From contig PAQS01000016.1 in assembly GCA_002709385.1 (NCBI GenBank), forward strand, positions 61,621 to 125,620: a DNA stretch of 64,000 bases. The letters are read 5' to 3'. The notes beneath the pieces are model-generated. The model was not told where the DNA came from. It was given only the letters and a program-made list of their open reading frames with translations, and ran no database searches. Made by a program: the position numbers and the translations under genes. This document shows positions 16,704 through 26,900 of the stretch, one piece after another (within the stretch, counting starts at the first letter, position 1; each line of letters opens with the position of its first letter). This stretch comes from Waddliaceae bacterium. GTDB taxonomy: Bacteria > Chlamydiota > Chlamydiia > Chlamydiales > GCA-2709385.

Positions 16704-17198
16704 CTCTTTTTTTATAAAATCAACTGCTAGAGTTGAAGGATCTCGTTCGTATTGGAGTAACAACCTACCAGAATGTATTGAAACTATTGAAAGGTCTTCT
16801 TTAGTAGGTGAAGAGCCGTCTTTTCCATAAAAACATACCGTAACACTAAACATATCACTGTTCATTGGAAAATCAACAAATGGAGCAAATTCAGGATAAT
16901 CTAAGTATACTCTTACAACTTGTCGCATTAATTTTTGCAGCAAATGAAGAGCTTCTTTTTCAGACAGAAACCCTCTTTTCTGAAACATAAAATTGATACT
17001 ATTTATTCCTCCTGCAAAGCGCCCTCCGGACCCCATCAATCTACAGTCTAACGATCTTGCTTTTCTTATATATGCCCGTTTAGCTTTCTCATAAACTTGC
17101 CCATTAAGAAAACTGCTATACTCCTCCTGAGTAAATCCTTGAAGGATATTAAAATTCACAACAAAAAACAAAAACAAATTAAATATTTTTTTATTCAT
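16623..17198 (-). CDS. Immunity-like exported protein (copy 1) paired with the RHS toxin
   Basis: 191 residues. A signal peptide covers about 1-21 (MNKKIFNLFLFFVVNFNILQG). The mature part has a conserved-looking core (FAPFVDFPMNSDMFSVTVCF). Its ATG overlaps the RHS stop (TAATG), the arrangement usual for toxin/immunity pairs. The signal peptide implies that it neutralises a toxin acting in the periplasm or envelope. No family recognised; the call rests on context and on its duplication together with the toxin C-terminus. Confidence 0.7.
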   Translation of the reverse strand: MNKKIFNLFLFFVVNFNILQGFTQEEYSSFLNGQVYEKAKRAYIRKARSLDCRLMGSGGRFAGGINSINFMFQKRGFLSEKEALHLLQKLMRQVVRVYLDYPEFAPFVDFPMNSDMFSVTVCFYGKDGSSPTKEDLSIVSIHSGRLLLQYERDPSTLAVDFIKKECGYKLITVDDLDKPLETWLPPEEDQG

Positions 17199-20100
17199 TA
17201 ATTTCCTACTTCATCTTTAAATTCATTTATCGATTTCTGAATATATCCCTGATACGTTTCACTCATAATACTGTGGTCAAGCATTTTTCTTTTATCTCCA
17301 GAACGTGGAATCACTTCGTAATGATCATGGGTTACTAACCAGGCTCCTCTTGCGAATCTGATCATTTGATCATCTTCAGCTACTCCATCAGCAAAATATG
17401 CAAGACCATCTCCATTAACCTGTACAGCTCCACCCGCAATAATGAGACCTAACTTTGCTTTCAGTTCTGGTGACACAAGCTTTAAAGCTTCATTCACAAT
17501 AAATGCACCATGACTATGGGCAATCCAAAGAATCCAGCGGTCTGGATTCTCATCATAAAGTTTCTGCCATATCCTAGCCTGCATTTCTATAGTTTCTTTT
17601 ACAATTCGATAGTCTGTATCAAACCAAAAAGCAGACCATTTAGGGTCATTAGCAGGATTGTAAACACCTACTACACCATCTCCCATACATTCAGAAAGTT
17701 TATTTGTTAAATTACAAGCATCTTCAAAAGAATTATATAAACCATTCGTACATCCACTAACTATTAAGTTGCTTCTTATCGTTCCTTGATCAATGATCCG
17801 TGCATGGTTTGTTGGTATATGTAAAAGATCTTCATTATGACCAAGACTTCTATAATGAACTGTTCCATCACTATCGTAACCTCTAACATAAATCCCTACA
17901 AAGCCATAAAGTCCGCTTCTCGCATATTGAGCACACGGAGATAAACTTAATCCCGTAGGATCAATATAAGCCATGGGGCGATTCTGAACGTAGGCATACA
18001 AATTTGGTCCATCACAAAAACCTTCAGGATCTTCATTTATCCAACGACCAAGAGATGCTATATAATATCTCCTTCCAAAATATACAAAGCCTGTTTCTCC
18101 ATCTAAACGTTTTCCTGAATAAAACCAAGGGCTTGTCATAAGGGCTTCAGAATCATTTTGGGAGTAAACAGATTCTATCTCACCAAAACTACTGTAACGA
18201 TACGACTCTTTTGCTAAACCAGTATCTACACTAATTAGACAGGATATAGTCCCACAATAATCTTCCATGACTGAGTAAGCTTCTCCACCCGTTTCAACTA
18301 AAAGAGTTCGAGCTGACTCATTTTCAGAGCGAATAATTCTATAATCAATGAAATTCAAATCTTCATCTAAAGACCCTACTTCATGGTTTCCTATATATAG
18401 AAAATATTTCCTATGGAAGGATTCTGATTTCTCAATGGTCGTCTGTGTACGCCGATGCTCAAAGTCATATGCATAATAAATTTTTGTCTCATCTGGTTTT
18501 ATAACTTTTATAAGACGATTAAGAGCATCGTATTCAAAAAACCAGACTCCATCAGTTTTTTTCCACTCAACTAAATTCCCATTTGCATCATGTATAAATT
18601 CTTGCTTCCCTACCCTATCTAGTTGATTCAAAGAATCGAGCTCATAGTCTACACCGTCATAAGCTCTACGATTATGTAAGCTATCATGTTTATAATTATG
18701 CTCGCAGAAACCTTTTTCAGTACGCATTTGATAGAGATCGTCATAATCAAACTTTCGTACCGCATCTCCTTCAAGATCATGTACGTTAAGAGATAGTAAA
18801 TTACCTACACCATCGAATGCTTCTTCAGGAAGATTTTCAGACCAATAACGATGCTTTGATCTTCTCCTACGTCCTAATCCATCCCAAGTACTTTCTAAAA
18901 TACCACTCTTTCCCCAAAGTTTTTCCTGAATAGGTTTTCCGGTAAAGTCTTGCTCTAGAATTTCATATTGATATTCTTTATCTTTCCACTGATAATCTAA
19001 ACGACGTAAAATCCAACCATCAAAATAGCTTTTTATTGTCCTATCTTCTGTTTTAACAGAGCGCATTCTTCCCATTAAATCATAAGCAAAGTTCATTCCT
19101 AGACCAAAAGGAAATATTTCTTCCTCTAACTCTCCTTCAGGAGAATAACTACGTTTGATGTTTTGTTGTTTGACATTATCTAGAACAAATAAGACACGTC
19201 CACATAGATCATAACTATACTGATAGTCTACAGTGCCGTCAGATGAAAAGATTCTTTCGAGATTTCCTAATAAGGTATAAGTATGATCTATACTTACTCC
19301 ATCATCTTTTATAATACGAGCGAGCTTTCCTCCCGGGTGATAAGTGTAAGTCTTTATCTTTTCCTGACCTGCTGAGCTTTGTTTTTCATAGAGCAATTGC
19401 CCCATTCCATCATACTCTCTACTAATCTCGTATATACCTTCTAACTCATCATCATGAATACGATAGTGTTGCTCTAATATACAATTTGCTTTTGAGTCAT
19501 AGTAGTAATGAACTTCTTGTAATCGCTCTCCCCATTGATTTTTAGTTTGTTTGAACAGATCTTTGCCAAATGGACTAAGAAGAGTTATTTCCTGATTTCC
19601 TACTGCATCAATCCGTGTCACCTCCATTGCTGCTGCACCATTAGGGGCTTTGGCAAAATAGTTATAAAATAACTCTGTTATATGACCGTCAGGGTCAATC
19701 ATTTTAGTGGGAAGTCCTTCCTCATTGTACTCTTTCAGTAAAGTGCTTGCTTCTGAATCTGAAACATAAACGACTTTTGAGGTCACATTACCTAGACGAT
19801 CGTATTGCATCGATTTATGCTCTTGTGTCCAACCTGAGCCATCTATCCGATACTCTTCTACAACACGCTTCAATAAATCATACTCTTTTACAGAATGAAG
19901 AATCGTTCCATCTTCTAAATGTTCTGACTCTTTTGTGAGGTTTCCTAATGCATCATATTCGTAGCTTGTATGTTTCTTTCCTTCTCGTTTTTCTATAAGA
20001 CGCCCTGCACCATCATAATTGAAATAAGTTCTCACTCCATCAGCTGCAACTTGCTCTATCAGACATTTGCCTTTGTATATATTTTCTTCTCGTTTTAATA

Positions 20101-22549
20101 GTTCTCCAGATGGCGAATACAGCTCTACTACAGTCGGTCTTCCACTGTAATCTGGGTTATAGCGGGTATATGTACCATTTTCATAATACTCTTCACTTAA
20201 GATACCCGAACTTGTGTAGCGCCGTTTACGCTCACTTCCATCTGGATTGATTTGTCTAGTCGCTTGTCCCCAACTATTATAGGAGTATTCTCTTGTATGG
20301 CCTTCAGCATCAGTATACTTAACCATTCGGTCAAAGCGGTCATATTCTTTATACTCTTCAGGGCGCCAAATATCTCCATTAGGAAGAGCTTGACTAGGTA
20401 AACGAGTTACTACTTCTCTCCCTAAAAGGTCATATATATGCTCTAGTTCGTTGCCATAACGATCTATTTCCTTACTCACCCGTCCTAATAAATCATAAGA
20501 CCTTGAATCAGTGAGAATTGTTCCGTCAGAATGAAGCTCTTTACTAGCAACAACTTGATTCATGAAGTTATATGTGAAATGCTTTTCTAAACCAGCTCCA
20601 AATATGATTTCTTTTGCTATATTTCCTTGCTCATCGTATTCGTATTGTATGAGCTGTCCCATTGCGTCGATTGCAGAAGTTACTTTATCTTGGTCATTAT
20701 ATTCCCAACGTAAGGTATGACTATATTTTCCATTTGCATCGAAAACTCTTTCTTCGGTGATATTACATTCGACTGAATAGACAAATTCTGAAACTTGAAG
20801 ACTACGTTCTTTTCCTTGTTCGAAATCCCAGTAAGAACTTTCCTCACGGATAGGAAGACCAATGCCATTTGATCCTTCTATCAAGTTGTTTTCATACCTA
20901 CTAATTTTGCAATATGTGGCACCTTTCAAATCATGTTGATCAAGGTTTGTTCCGTTATCTTGTATATAAGAAAGCAAAAAGTGATTGTGGTCGTAATTCC
21001 AAAACTCTCGCTCTTGTATTTCTCCGTTATACAACACAATTTCCGAGGTTTTTAGACATGTATCAGGTAGGTAGGTCCAACGACGCTCTAACCTCTCATC
21101 ATTTATTTCACTTAACTTATTATTGAAACCGTCGTCAGAGTAAGTATATTGTATGTTGTGCTCTTCCAAATCAGAGTTTGGAATTTTTTTTTCAACTACA
21201 GGTGTAACTGTTGCACCAGTTAGAGCTCCTCTCACGGTCTCTTTAGAAATATTTCCAGAAGAATCGTATTCAAACCAACGCCCACAAAATACAAGTTCTT
21301 TATTATCAAGGTGTATTCGTGAATTAATTCTCTTGGAATCTAAGTCCCAATCAAAACGAATTTTGTCATTAAGTGATTTTTTTTTACCTAAGTATCCATA
21401 ACGACAAATTCCTTTTATATTCTCATCTATTTTATAATAAAATGTTTCTTGACCATAAGGATCTACTATCCTTGTATCCATACGACCGTGCGGTGATTGG
21501 TGAAAGTGATACACCTCCTTTATTTTCTGATTTATTCCTACCGGATATTTAATTGCAGAGAGAACATCTGAATGTTTTAAATAAGAAAATTTAATTTCTC
21601 TCCCATTGCCTTTATCAAGCTTAAAAACAGATGGAGCTTTCGATTCTAGAGAGCGATATTTACTATCATAATGATGTGAAATTCCCCCTTTTTTACTAAT
21701 ATTTCGTAATACTAAAAAAATTCCCGCGCTTTCAAAGTCGTAATGAACCTCTCCTCCCTGACTTGAATATACAGACGCTCGTACTCTTTTCTTGTCTAAT
21801 TTTGAATACTCAAAGCAAAGTTCATTAAGTAAATGCTGTCTATCTGGAGTTTGGGTGTAGATTCTCTTTAAACGATATATGTCATCATATTTACTCAAAT
21901 ACTCATCATCAAACTCATAAACATTGATTATCCCTGTAGCTTGTCGGATTTCTCTTAAGAGATACTCGTGAATATTTTTTTCTCTTTTCTCTTTTTCATT
22001 ATGATTCCTTCGCTTCCGTTCTTTTTTTGGTCTTTTCTTCTGGTCTTTTGGCTTTCTACTGTAAAATCTACGCTCTCCAGACCCTGTAGTTACTAGCCAT
22101 TCATCACTTTCAGGAAGATAGGTCGCTCGAATGTTATTGAGATTTGATTTACCATCAATTCCACCTCCTACAACGTTTCCTAAACGATCATATGCTCGTG
22201 CACATATGCTACCATCTTCATCTACTTTCCCTTTCATATATAAAGAGCTACCTTCACTGAGATCCGCCCATACTTTCATGTTTTCTTTAACTTGATACTT
22301 TCCTTGAGCACGCAAAAGCAATGGTATATCTAAGAGAGAGGAGGTACCATATAACGAACGAAACGATGAGCTGGTATCATAAATACGATCCAGTCTAAGA
22401 GCATCTACTCCTTTAGTTGTAATGTCTGAATCTTGCAGAACAACACTACCACGAAAGACGTGTGCTATTTCATTAAAAATAGCTAAGGGTTCTTTATCAG
22501 CACTTAACTGAGCTTGTTCTGCAAAAATAGGGCTGTGTACAAACAGCAT
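17198..22549 (-). CDS. RHS/YD-repeat toxin with C-terminal hydrolase-like domain
   Basis: 1783 residues as read. A basic low-complexity stretch (KKRPKKERKRRNHNEKEKREK) lies at about 175-200. Many YD repeats (e.g. YEYDALGNL, RYSPEGEL-type) fill about 330-1480 and should form the RHS cocoon. The RHS core ends with YFGRRYYIASLGRWINEDP and DPTGL near 1534. The variable C-terminus (1536-1783) carries WIAHSHGAF (S1679), an alpha/beta-hydrolase-type nucleophile elbow, and a late HDHYE. Lipase or esterase activity is inferred. The ATG at 22549 has no good ribosome site; upstream in frame an ATG (22588) is followed by seven codons and TAG (22565-22567), then the rest of a convincing signal peptide. 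Confidence 0.88.
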   Translation of the reverse strand: MLFVHSPIFAEQAQLSADKEPLAIFNEIAHVFRGSVVLQDSDITTKGVDALRLDRIYDTSSSFRSLYGTSSLLDIPLLLRAQGKYQVKENMKVWADLSEGSSLYMKGKVDEDGSICARAYDRLGNVVGGGIDGKSNLNNIRATYLPESDEWLVTTGSGERRFYSRKPKDQKKRPKKERKRRNHNEKEKREKNIHEYLLREIRQATGIINVYEFDDEYLSKYDDIYRLKRIYTQTPDRQHLLNELCFEYSKLDKKRVRASVYSSQGGEVHYDFESAGIFLVLRNISKKGGISHHYDSKYRSLESKAPSVFKLDKGNGREIKFSYLKHSDVLSAIKYPVGINQKIKEVYHFHQSPHGRMDTRIVDPYGQETFYYKIDENIKGICRYGYLGKKKSLNDKIRFDWDLDSKRINSRIHLDNKELVFCGRWFEYDSSGNISKETVRGALTGATVTPVVEKKIPNSDLEEHNIQYTYSDDGFNNKLSEINDERLERRWTYLPDTCLKTSEIVLYNGEIQEREFWNYDHNHFLLSYIQDNGTNLDQHDLKGATYCKISRYENNLIEGSNGIGLPIREESSYWDFEQGKERSLQVSEFVYSVECNITEERVFDANGKYSHTLRWEYNDQDKVTSAIDAMGQLIQYEYDEQGNIAKEIIFGAGLEKHFTYNFMNQVVASKELHSDGTILTDSRSYDLLGRVSKEIDRYGNELEHIYDLLGREVVTRLPSQALPNGDIWRPEEYKEYDRFDRMVKYTDAEGHTREYSYNSWGQATRQINPDGSERKRRYTSSGILSEEYYENGTYTRYNPDYSGRPTVVELYSPSGELLKREENIYKGKCLIEQVAADGVRTYFNYDGAGRLIEKREGKKHTSYEYDALGNLTKESEHLEDGTILHSVKEYDLLKRVVEEYRIDGSGWTQEHKSMQYDRLGNVTSKVVYVSDSEASTLLKEYNEEGLPTKMIDPDGHITELFYNYFAKAPNGAAAMEVTRIDAVGNQEITLLSPFGKDLFKQTKNQWGERLQEVHYYYDSKANCILEQHYRIHDDELEGIYEISREYDGMGQLLYEKQSSAGQEKIKTYTYHPGGKLARIIKDDGVSIDHTYTLLGNLERIFSSDGTVDYQYSYDLCGRVLFVLDNVKQQNIKRSYSPEGELEEEIFPFGLGMNFAYDLMGRMRSVKTEDRTIKSYFDGWILRRLDYQWKDKEYQYEILEQDFTGKPIQEKLWGKSGILESTWDGLGRRRRSKHRYWSENLPEEAFDGVGNLLSLNVHDLEGDAVRKFDYDDLYQMRTEKGFCEHNYKHDSLHNRRAYDGVDYELDSLNQLDRVGKQEFIHDANGNLVEWKKTDGVWFFEYDALNRLIKVIKPDETKIYYAYDFEHRRTQTTIEKSESFHRKYFLYIGNHEVGSLDEDLNFIDYRIIRSENESARTLLVETGGEAYSVMEDYCGTISCLISVDTGLAKESYRYSSFGEIESVYSQNDSEALMTSPWFYSGKRLDGETGFVYFGRRYYIASLGRWINEDPEGFCDGPNLYAYVQNRPMAYIDPTGLSLSPCAQYARSGLYGFVGIYVRGYDSDGTVHYRSLGHNEDLLHIPTNHARIIDQGTIRSNLIVSGCTNGLYNSFEDACNLTNKLSECMGDGVVGVYNPANDPKWSAFWFDTDYRIVKETIEMQARIWQKLYDENPDRWILWIAHSHGAFIVNEALKLVSPELKAKLGLIIAGGAVQVNGDGLAYFADGVAEDDQMIRFARGAWLVTHDHYEVIPRSGDKRKMLDHSIMSETYQGYIQKSINEFKDEVGN

Positions 22550-22737
22550 ATTTAAAAATAAAACCTATAAATTCCGGACTGTTCTCATCTCCCTTCCCAT
22601 GTAGATGTAAATATTTGAAAAAAAGCAAACGTATAGATATCAGTGATTTGCATCAATCTATTTTTTAATTAACTTTCAAACATGAAGGATCGACGCAGCT
22701 CTTAACAACTGCGCCTAAGATGAATTGAACTCTCTGA

Positions 22738-23775
22738 TTATGCTCTAGGACGGTTTGAATACACTTCCTGCCAATGAACAATTTTTCCTGATTCATTAAA
22801 TTTCAGAAACATCATTGCATCGAAAATTTCTTTTTCCCCACTTTCTCTTTCTACAATAGCTGTGAGAGGCATAACGATACCCAAGTCATTACTAATGTAT
22901 TCTTGAACTTGGTAGTCAATACTCTCAATATTAGATCGAAACTGCTGAAGAAAGTCATAGTAATTTTGATGATTAGCCTCATACTTTCGCTCGTTTGCGA
23001 TAACTACAAACTCTTTTGCAAATAACTCTTCCAAATCATCAATCTGTAAATCAGAATTCTTCGTTAGTTTTTTTCTATTCCATTCCAAAAGACGTTTTGC
23101 GCATTCTTTAGGATTATACAGTGATAAAGAACTCTGATTTTTTATTCTCAATTGATCAAGAATGAAATCGACTCTTTCATTCACAGGTAGCTTAGGAATG
23201 ATAATCGTTTCATAGCCAAAGCTCTTATATTTAATTAAAAGCTCTTCATACTCCTCTTTTGCTGCTTCAAAACTATGTTTACGCTCAGTATCTGTAAGGA
23301 AAATCTCTTCCCATGGAGGTACTAAAAATACAAAATGATGGTAGCGAAAGTTCTTAGCTGCATTCTCAAAGTATTTTTCTTGCTTTCGATTGATTTGAAG
23401 AGCATCAATAAGTCCCCTATCAAAAAACACAAGACCTTTTCTTTCTTTTTGAGAGTTGTACTGAAAAAGGTAGCGAGACAAAGCAAGATCTAAAAACTTA
23501 TCTAAATTGATCCAAGGAAGAGCATTTCCACTTATAACACTCTGCTCCTTAACGATTTGTCGACCAGGCTCTAAGACAACTGGGTAAGAACGATTTGCAA
23601 GCTCATTAAGTATGGAAGATTTCCCCCCTCCTGAACAACCTGAAATGACTACGAAATTTTCATTCGTCAAAGGAAAAACCGTATTTCTCAAGTAAGTTTC
23701 TTCTAAAGAAGAAGATTCGATATTTAATCCCACAAGTAAAAACTCCATTAAGAAAAGTAGAAAATATAAAAACAT
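22738..23775 (-). CDS. P-loop ATPase (AAA_28-like) fused to an SnoaL/NTF2-like domain
   Basis: 345 residues from ATG 23775; ATG 23748 is possible and a TTG lies at 23784. None has a clear ribosome site. Residues 46-53 are the P-loop GCSGGGKS. LVFFDRGLIDAL (about 120-135) and the following RYHHFVFLVPPWEEIFLTD resemble the Walker-B and lid of AAA_28/zeta-like kinases. From about 250 the sequence changes to an NTF2-like cone (YYDFLQQFRSNIESIDYQVQEYI, ending MFLKFNESGKIVHWQEVYSN), typical of SnoaL domains. The fusion is unusual. The hydrophobic start (MFLYFLLFLMEFLLVG) may be a signal or an anchor, odd for an ATPase, or the ATG at 23748 may be the true start. Confidence 0.72.
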   Translation of the reverse strand: MFLYFLLFLMEFLLVGLNIESSSLEETYLRNTVFPLTNENFVVISGCSGGGKSSILNELANRSYPVVLEPGRQIVKEQSVISGNALPWINLDKFLDLALSRYLFQYNSQKERKGLVFFDRGLIDALQINRKQEKYFENAAKNFRYHHFVFLVPPWEEIFLTDTERKHSFEAAKEEYEELLIKYKSFGYETIIIPKLPVNERVDFILDQLRIKNQSSLSLYNPKECAKRLLEWNRKKLTKNSDLQIDDLEELFAKEFVVIANERKYEANHQNYYDFLQQFRSNIESIDYQVQEYISNDLGIVMPLTAIVERESGEKEIFDAMMFLKFNESGKIVHWQEVYSNRPRA

Positions 23776-23810
23776 AAAAACCAACAGAAATACTCAAAAA
23801 ATTAGGTCTG

Positions 23811-23918
23811 AATTTTAAACAATTTATTAAAACAAATACAAAAAAACAAAAACCACTTTAAACAAAACAACAAAACAACACACAAATACACAACAAACAC
23901 AAAATAAAATAATAAAAA
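23811..23918 (+). promoter_or_regulatory. 108-nt G-free A/C-rich leader
   Basis: No G occurs on the plus strand for 108 nt, with A/C-rich repeats such as AACAAAACAACAAAACAAC. It lies 82 bp upstream of the giant surface-protein gene, in a region (23785-23999) without a gene. Possible unstructured leader, or a low-complexity promoter/spacer. TATAAAAT at 23952-23959 could be part of a promoter. Confidence 0.45.
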
Positions 23919-23999
23919 GTAATAAGTTTGTTTATTAAAGAATTTTATTATTATAAAATAGTTTTATAACTATTGTTTATTTTATTAATAGGTTACAAA

Positions 24000-26900
24000 A
24001 TGCGCTTTCAATTCATTCCTTTAGAAGAGCGAATCGTATTAGACGCTGCAGCCGCGATAGATATAGCAGGAGCTGCTGATACCGACAACAATGAATCCGA
24101 TTCTTCCTTTGATGAATCAAGTGAGTTTACAGATTCAGCTGGTGTAAGTTCTAGTGAACCAGAGATTTTACTTGTCGCGAGTAATCACCCAGAGTTAAAT
24201 TCTATCCTATCAGAAGTTTCTGATGATGTGCTTGTTATTTACTACGATTCAACTCAATCGTTAAGCAATATTTTCCAGTCTATCGAATCTGATCTAGGTT
24301 CTACACAAGCAAGTCGAATTGGCTTTATCAACTACGGAGCATCTGACAGTTTTTATCTCACTGATTCAGAAGAGCTTTCTTTCGAAGCTCTTACATTTAA
24401 TAACGAGATGCAAGATTTTTGGACCAATCTTGGTTCATTGCTGAGTAGTGATGCTCAGTTGCTCTTATTGGATACGGACATCGCATCAAGCTCCAATGGA
24501 ATTGATACTATGAACTTGTTGGCTAGCTATACCAACAGTGATGTAGATAGTTCGCAAGATTCTAATTTTTCATCATCTCAATCGAGCGAAATTCTTTCTT
24601 CTAACGGTGAAGAAGTGGGAGCTTTTGCGGGGGAAACTATTTCAAACTTTGTTTGGAATGATGCAAATGGTAACGGTATTCAAGATGGTGGAGAAGCTGG
24701 TATTGATGGAGTTACAGTACGTCTATATGATTCTACTGCGACTTCATTACTCCAAACGACAGCAACAGCTGGTGGTGGTTTCTATTCTTTCTTTGTAACT
24801 CAAGGAACTTATGTTGTTGAATTTGTAGCTCCAAGTGGATTTGTTCACACGTTTCAAAATGTAGGCGGCAACGACAACACTGATAGTGATGCTAATCGAA
24901 TTACTGGATTCACGGATCAAATCGTTGTAGGGCTCAATCAAGTTAGAACAGATGTTGATGCAGGCTTTTATTCGAATACTAATTTATCTAGTATAGGTGA
25001 TCGAGTATTTGAAGATTCTGCCGCAAATGGAATTTATAATGGTATAAGCACAGATGTTGGTATAGGTGGAGTCACAATAAACCTTTATTCAGCAAGTGGT
25101 AACCTTCTCGATTCTGCCATAAGTTCTAATGCAGGCTCTCTTTCAATTCGTGGTACGTATTCTTTTACTAATCTCCTCGCTAGCTCTATTGCAGGAAACT
25201 ATCAATTAGAATTTGTTACTCCATCAGGAGGATACTTTATTACTCCCCAGAATGTTGGAGGAGATGATTCTCTTGATAGTGACATAAATACCTCAACAGG
25301 CAGAACGGATTTTATTAATCTTGCAGCGAATACAGTTGATAATACTTGGGATGCTGGATTTTACAGACTTGGAACTATCTCAGGGTATATTTGGAATGAT
25401 GCCGATATTGATGGAATACAAGATGGTTCTGAAAACGGTATTGCAGGTGTAACGGTTACGATTACAAATAATGATGATTTATCTACCACCACTACTACAA
25501 CTGACAGTTCTGGTAATTATTTATTCTCAAATGTACAACCAAATACCGGAGGATATGGTCTCAGTGTTAGTTTGGCAAGTAATCAACAGTTTACTTTTTT
25601 CCAGCAAGGCGGTGACCCAAATCTTTGGAGTGGCTTGACTCGTCAGCCTACCCATATATCAGAAAGTGGAATTGGTTTTAATTTTGGCTCTGGATCATCT
25701 CCAGTAGTAAATGCTGGACTTGTATTTGATAATAATCCTCTCTTAAGCACAATTACATCGCGTATTTGGCGTGATCTTGATGGCGACGGGATTCAGGATC
25801 CATTAGATCCTGATATGGATTATACTCTCTTAAACTATACAGACGATAATTACTTTTTTTATCCAGGAAGTCTACAAACTTTAGCGCCTAATGGCGAAGT
25901 TCTCATAAATAATTTATTAGTGACACTTCCTGGTTTAACCCACGAAATACGCAATGAATTCGCCGGAACAAAAGGTTCAGTCTCTTTTGGTACTGCTCGA
26001 GCTAATGGACATAGTTTAACTTTATTCCAGCAAGGCAGCGACCCTCTTCTTGACAGTGATGCAATACTTGAGTCTTCTGATACAGCTCTCATTTCTATTA
26101 ATGGTCTTGCTTCTGGAACTGATTTTGATGGCTATGATTTTGGATACTTTTTCTCTGATCCAACAGAAAGTGGACAAATAAACGGACGTGTCTTTGATGA
26201 TGTTGACGGAGATGGAATACAAGATGCAGGTGAAGGAGGAATTAGTGGTGTCGAAATCCTACTCTTAGGAAGACAAGATATTACTAATACAATTGATCTT
26301 CTTCGTATAGAAACAAGTGATGGATCAGGAAATTATTCTTTTACAAACATTATAGGAACAGATAACGGTCCTTACTCCCAGTATTACTTATCGTATGGAG
26401 AAGGCACTCCTGAGGTAGCTGGAAGAGCTGTTTCTCCTAAAGATGCTACTACTGACAACTTAGATAGCGATTTTTCTATAACTTACCCTTATCGAACAGA
26501 TGGTTTTACTCTCACTTCAAATACAACTATTAATTCTATAGATCTAGGTCTTACTACTGAAATCCCTGTCACAATAAGCGACCGTGTTTGGAATGATGCA
26601 AATGGTAATGGTATTCAAGATGGTGGAGAAGCAGGAATTTCTGGGGTTACAGTAAATTTAAGAGATTTCACTGGGGCAACCATATTACAAAGTACAACAA
26701 CAAATGCATCTGGCCTTTATAGTTTCACTGATTCTCCAGGTGCATACGTAATAGAGTTTGTTACTCCTACAGGTTTTGTGGGTACTTTTCAGGATGTTGG
26801 AGCAAGTGATACGGTAGATAGTGATGCAGACCGTGTTACTGGGTTTACAGATGTATTTACTTTATCAAATGGCCAAGTTCGAACAGATATCGATGCTGGA

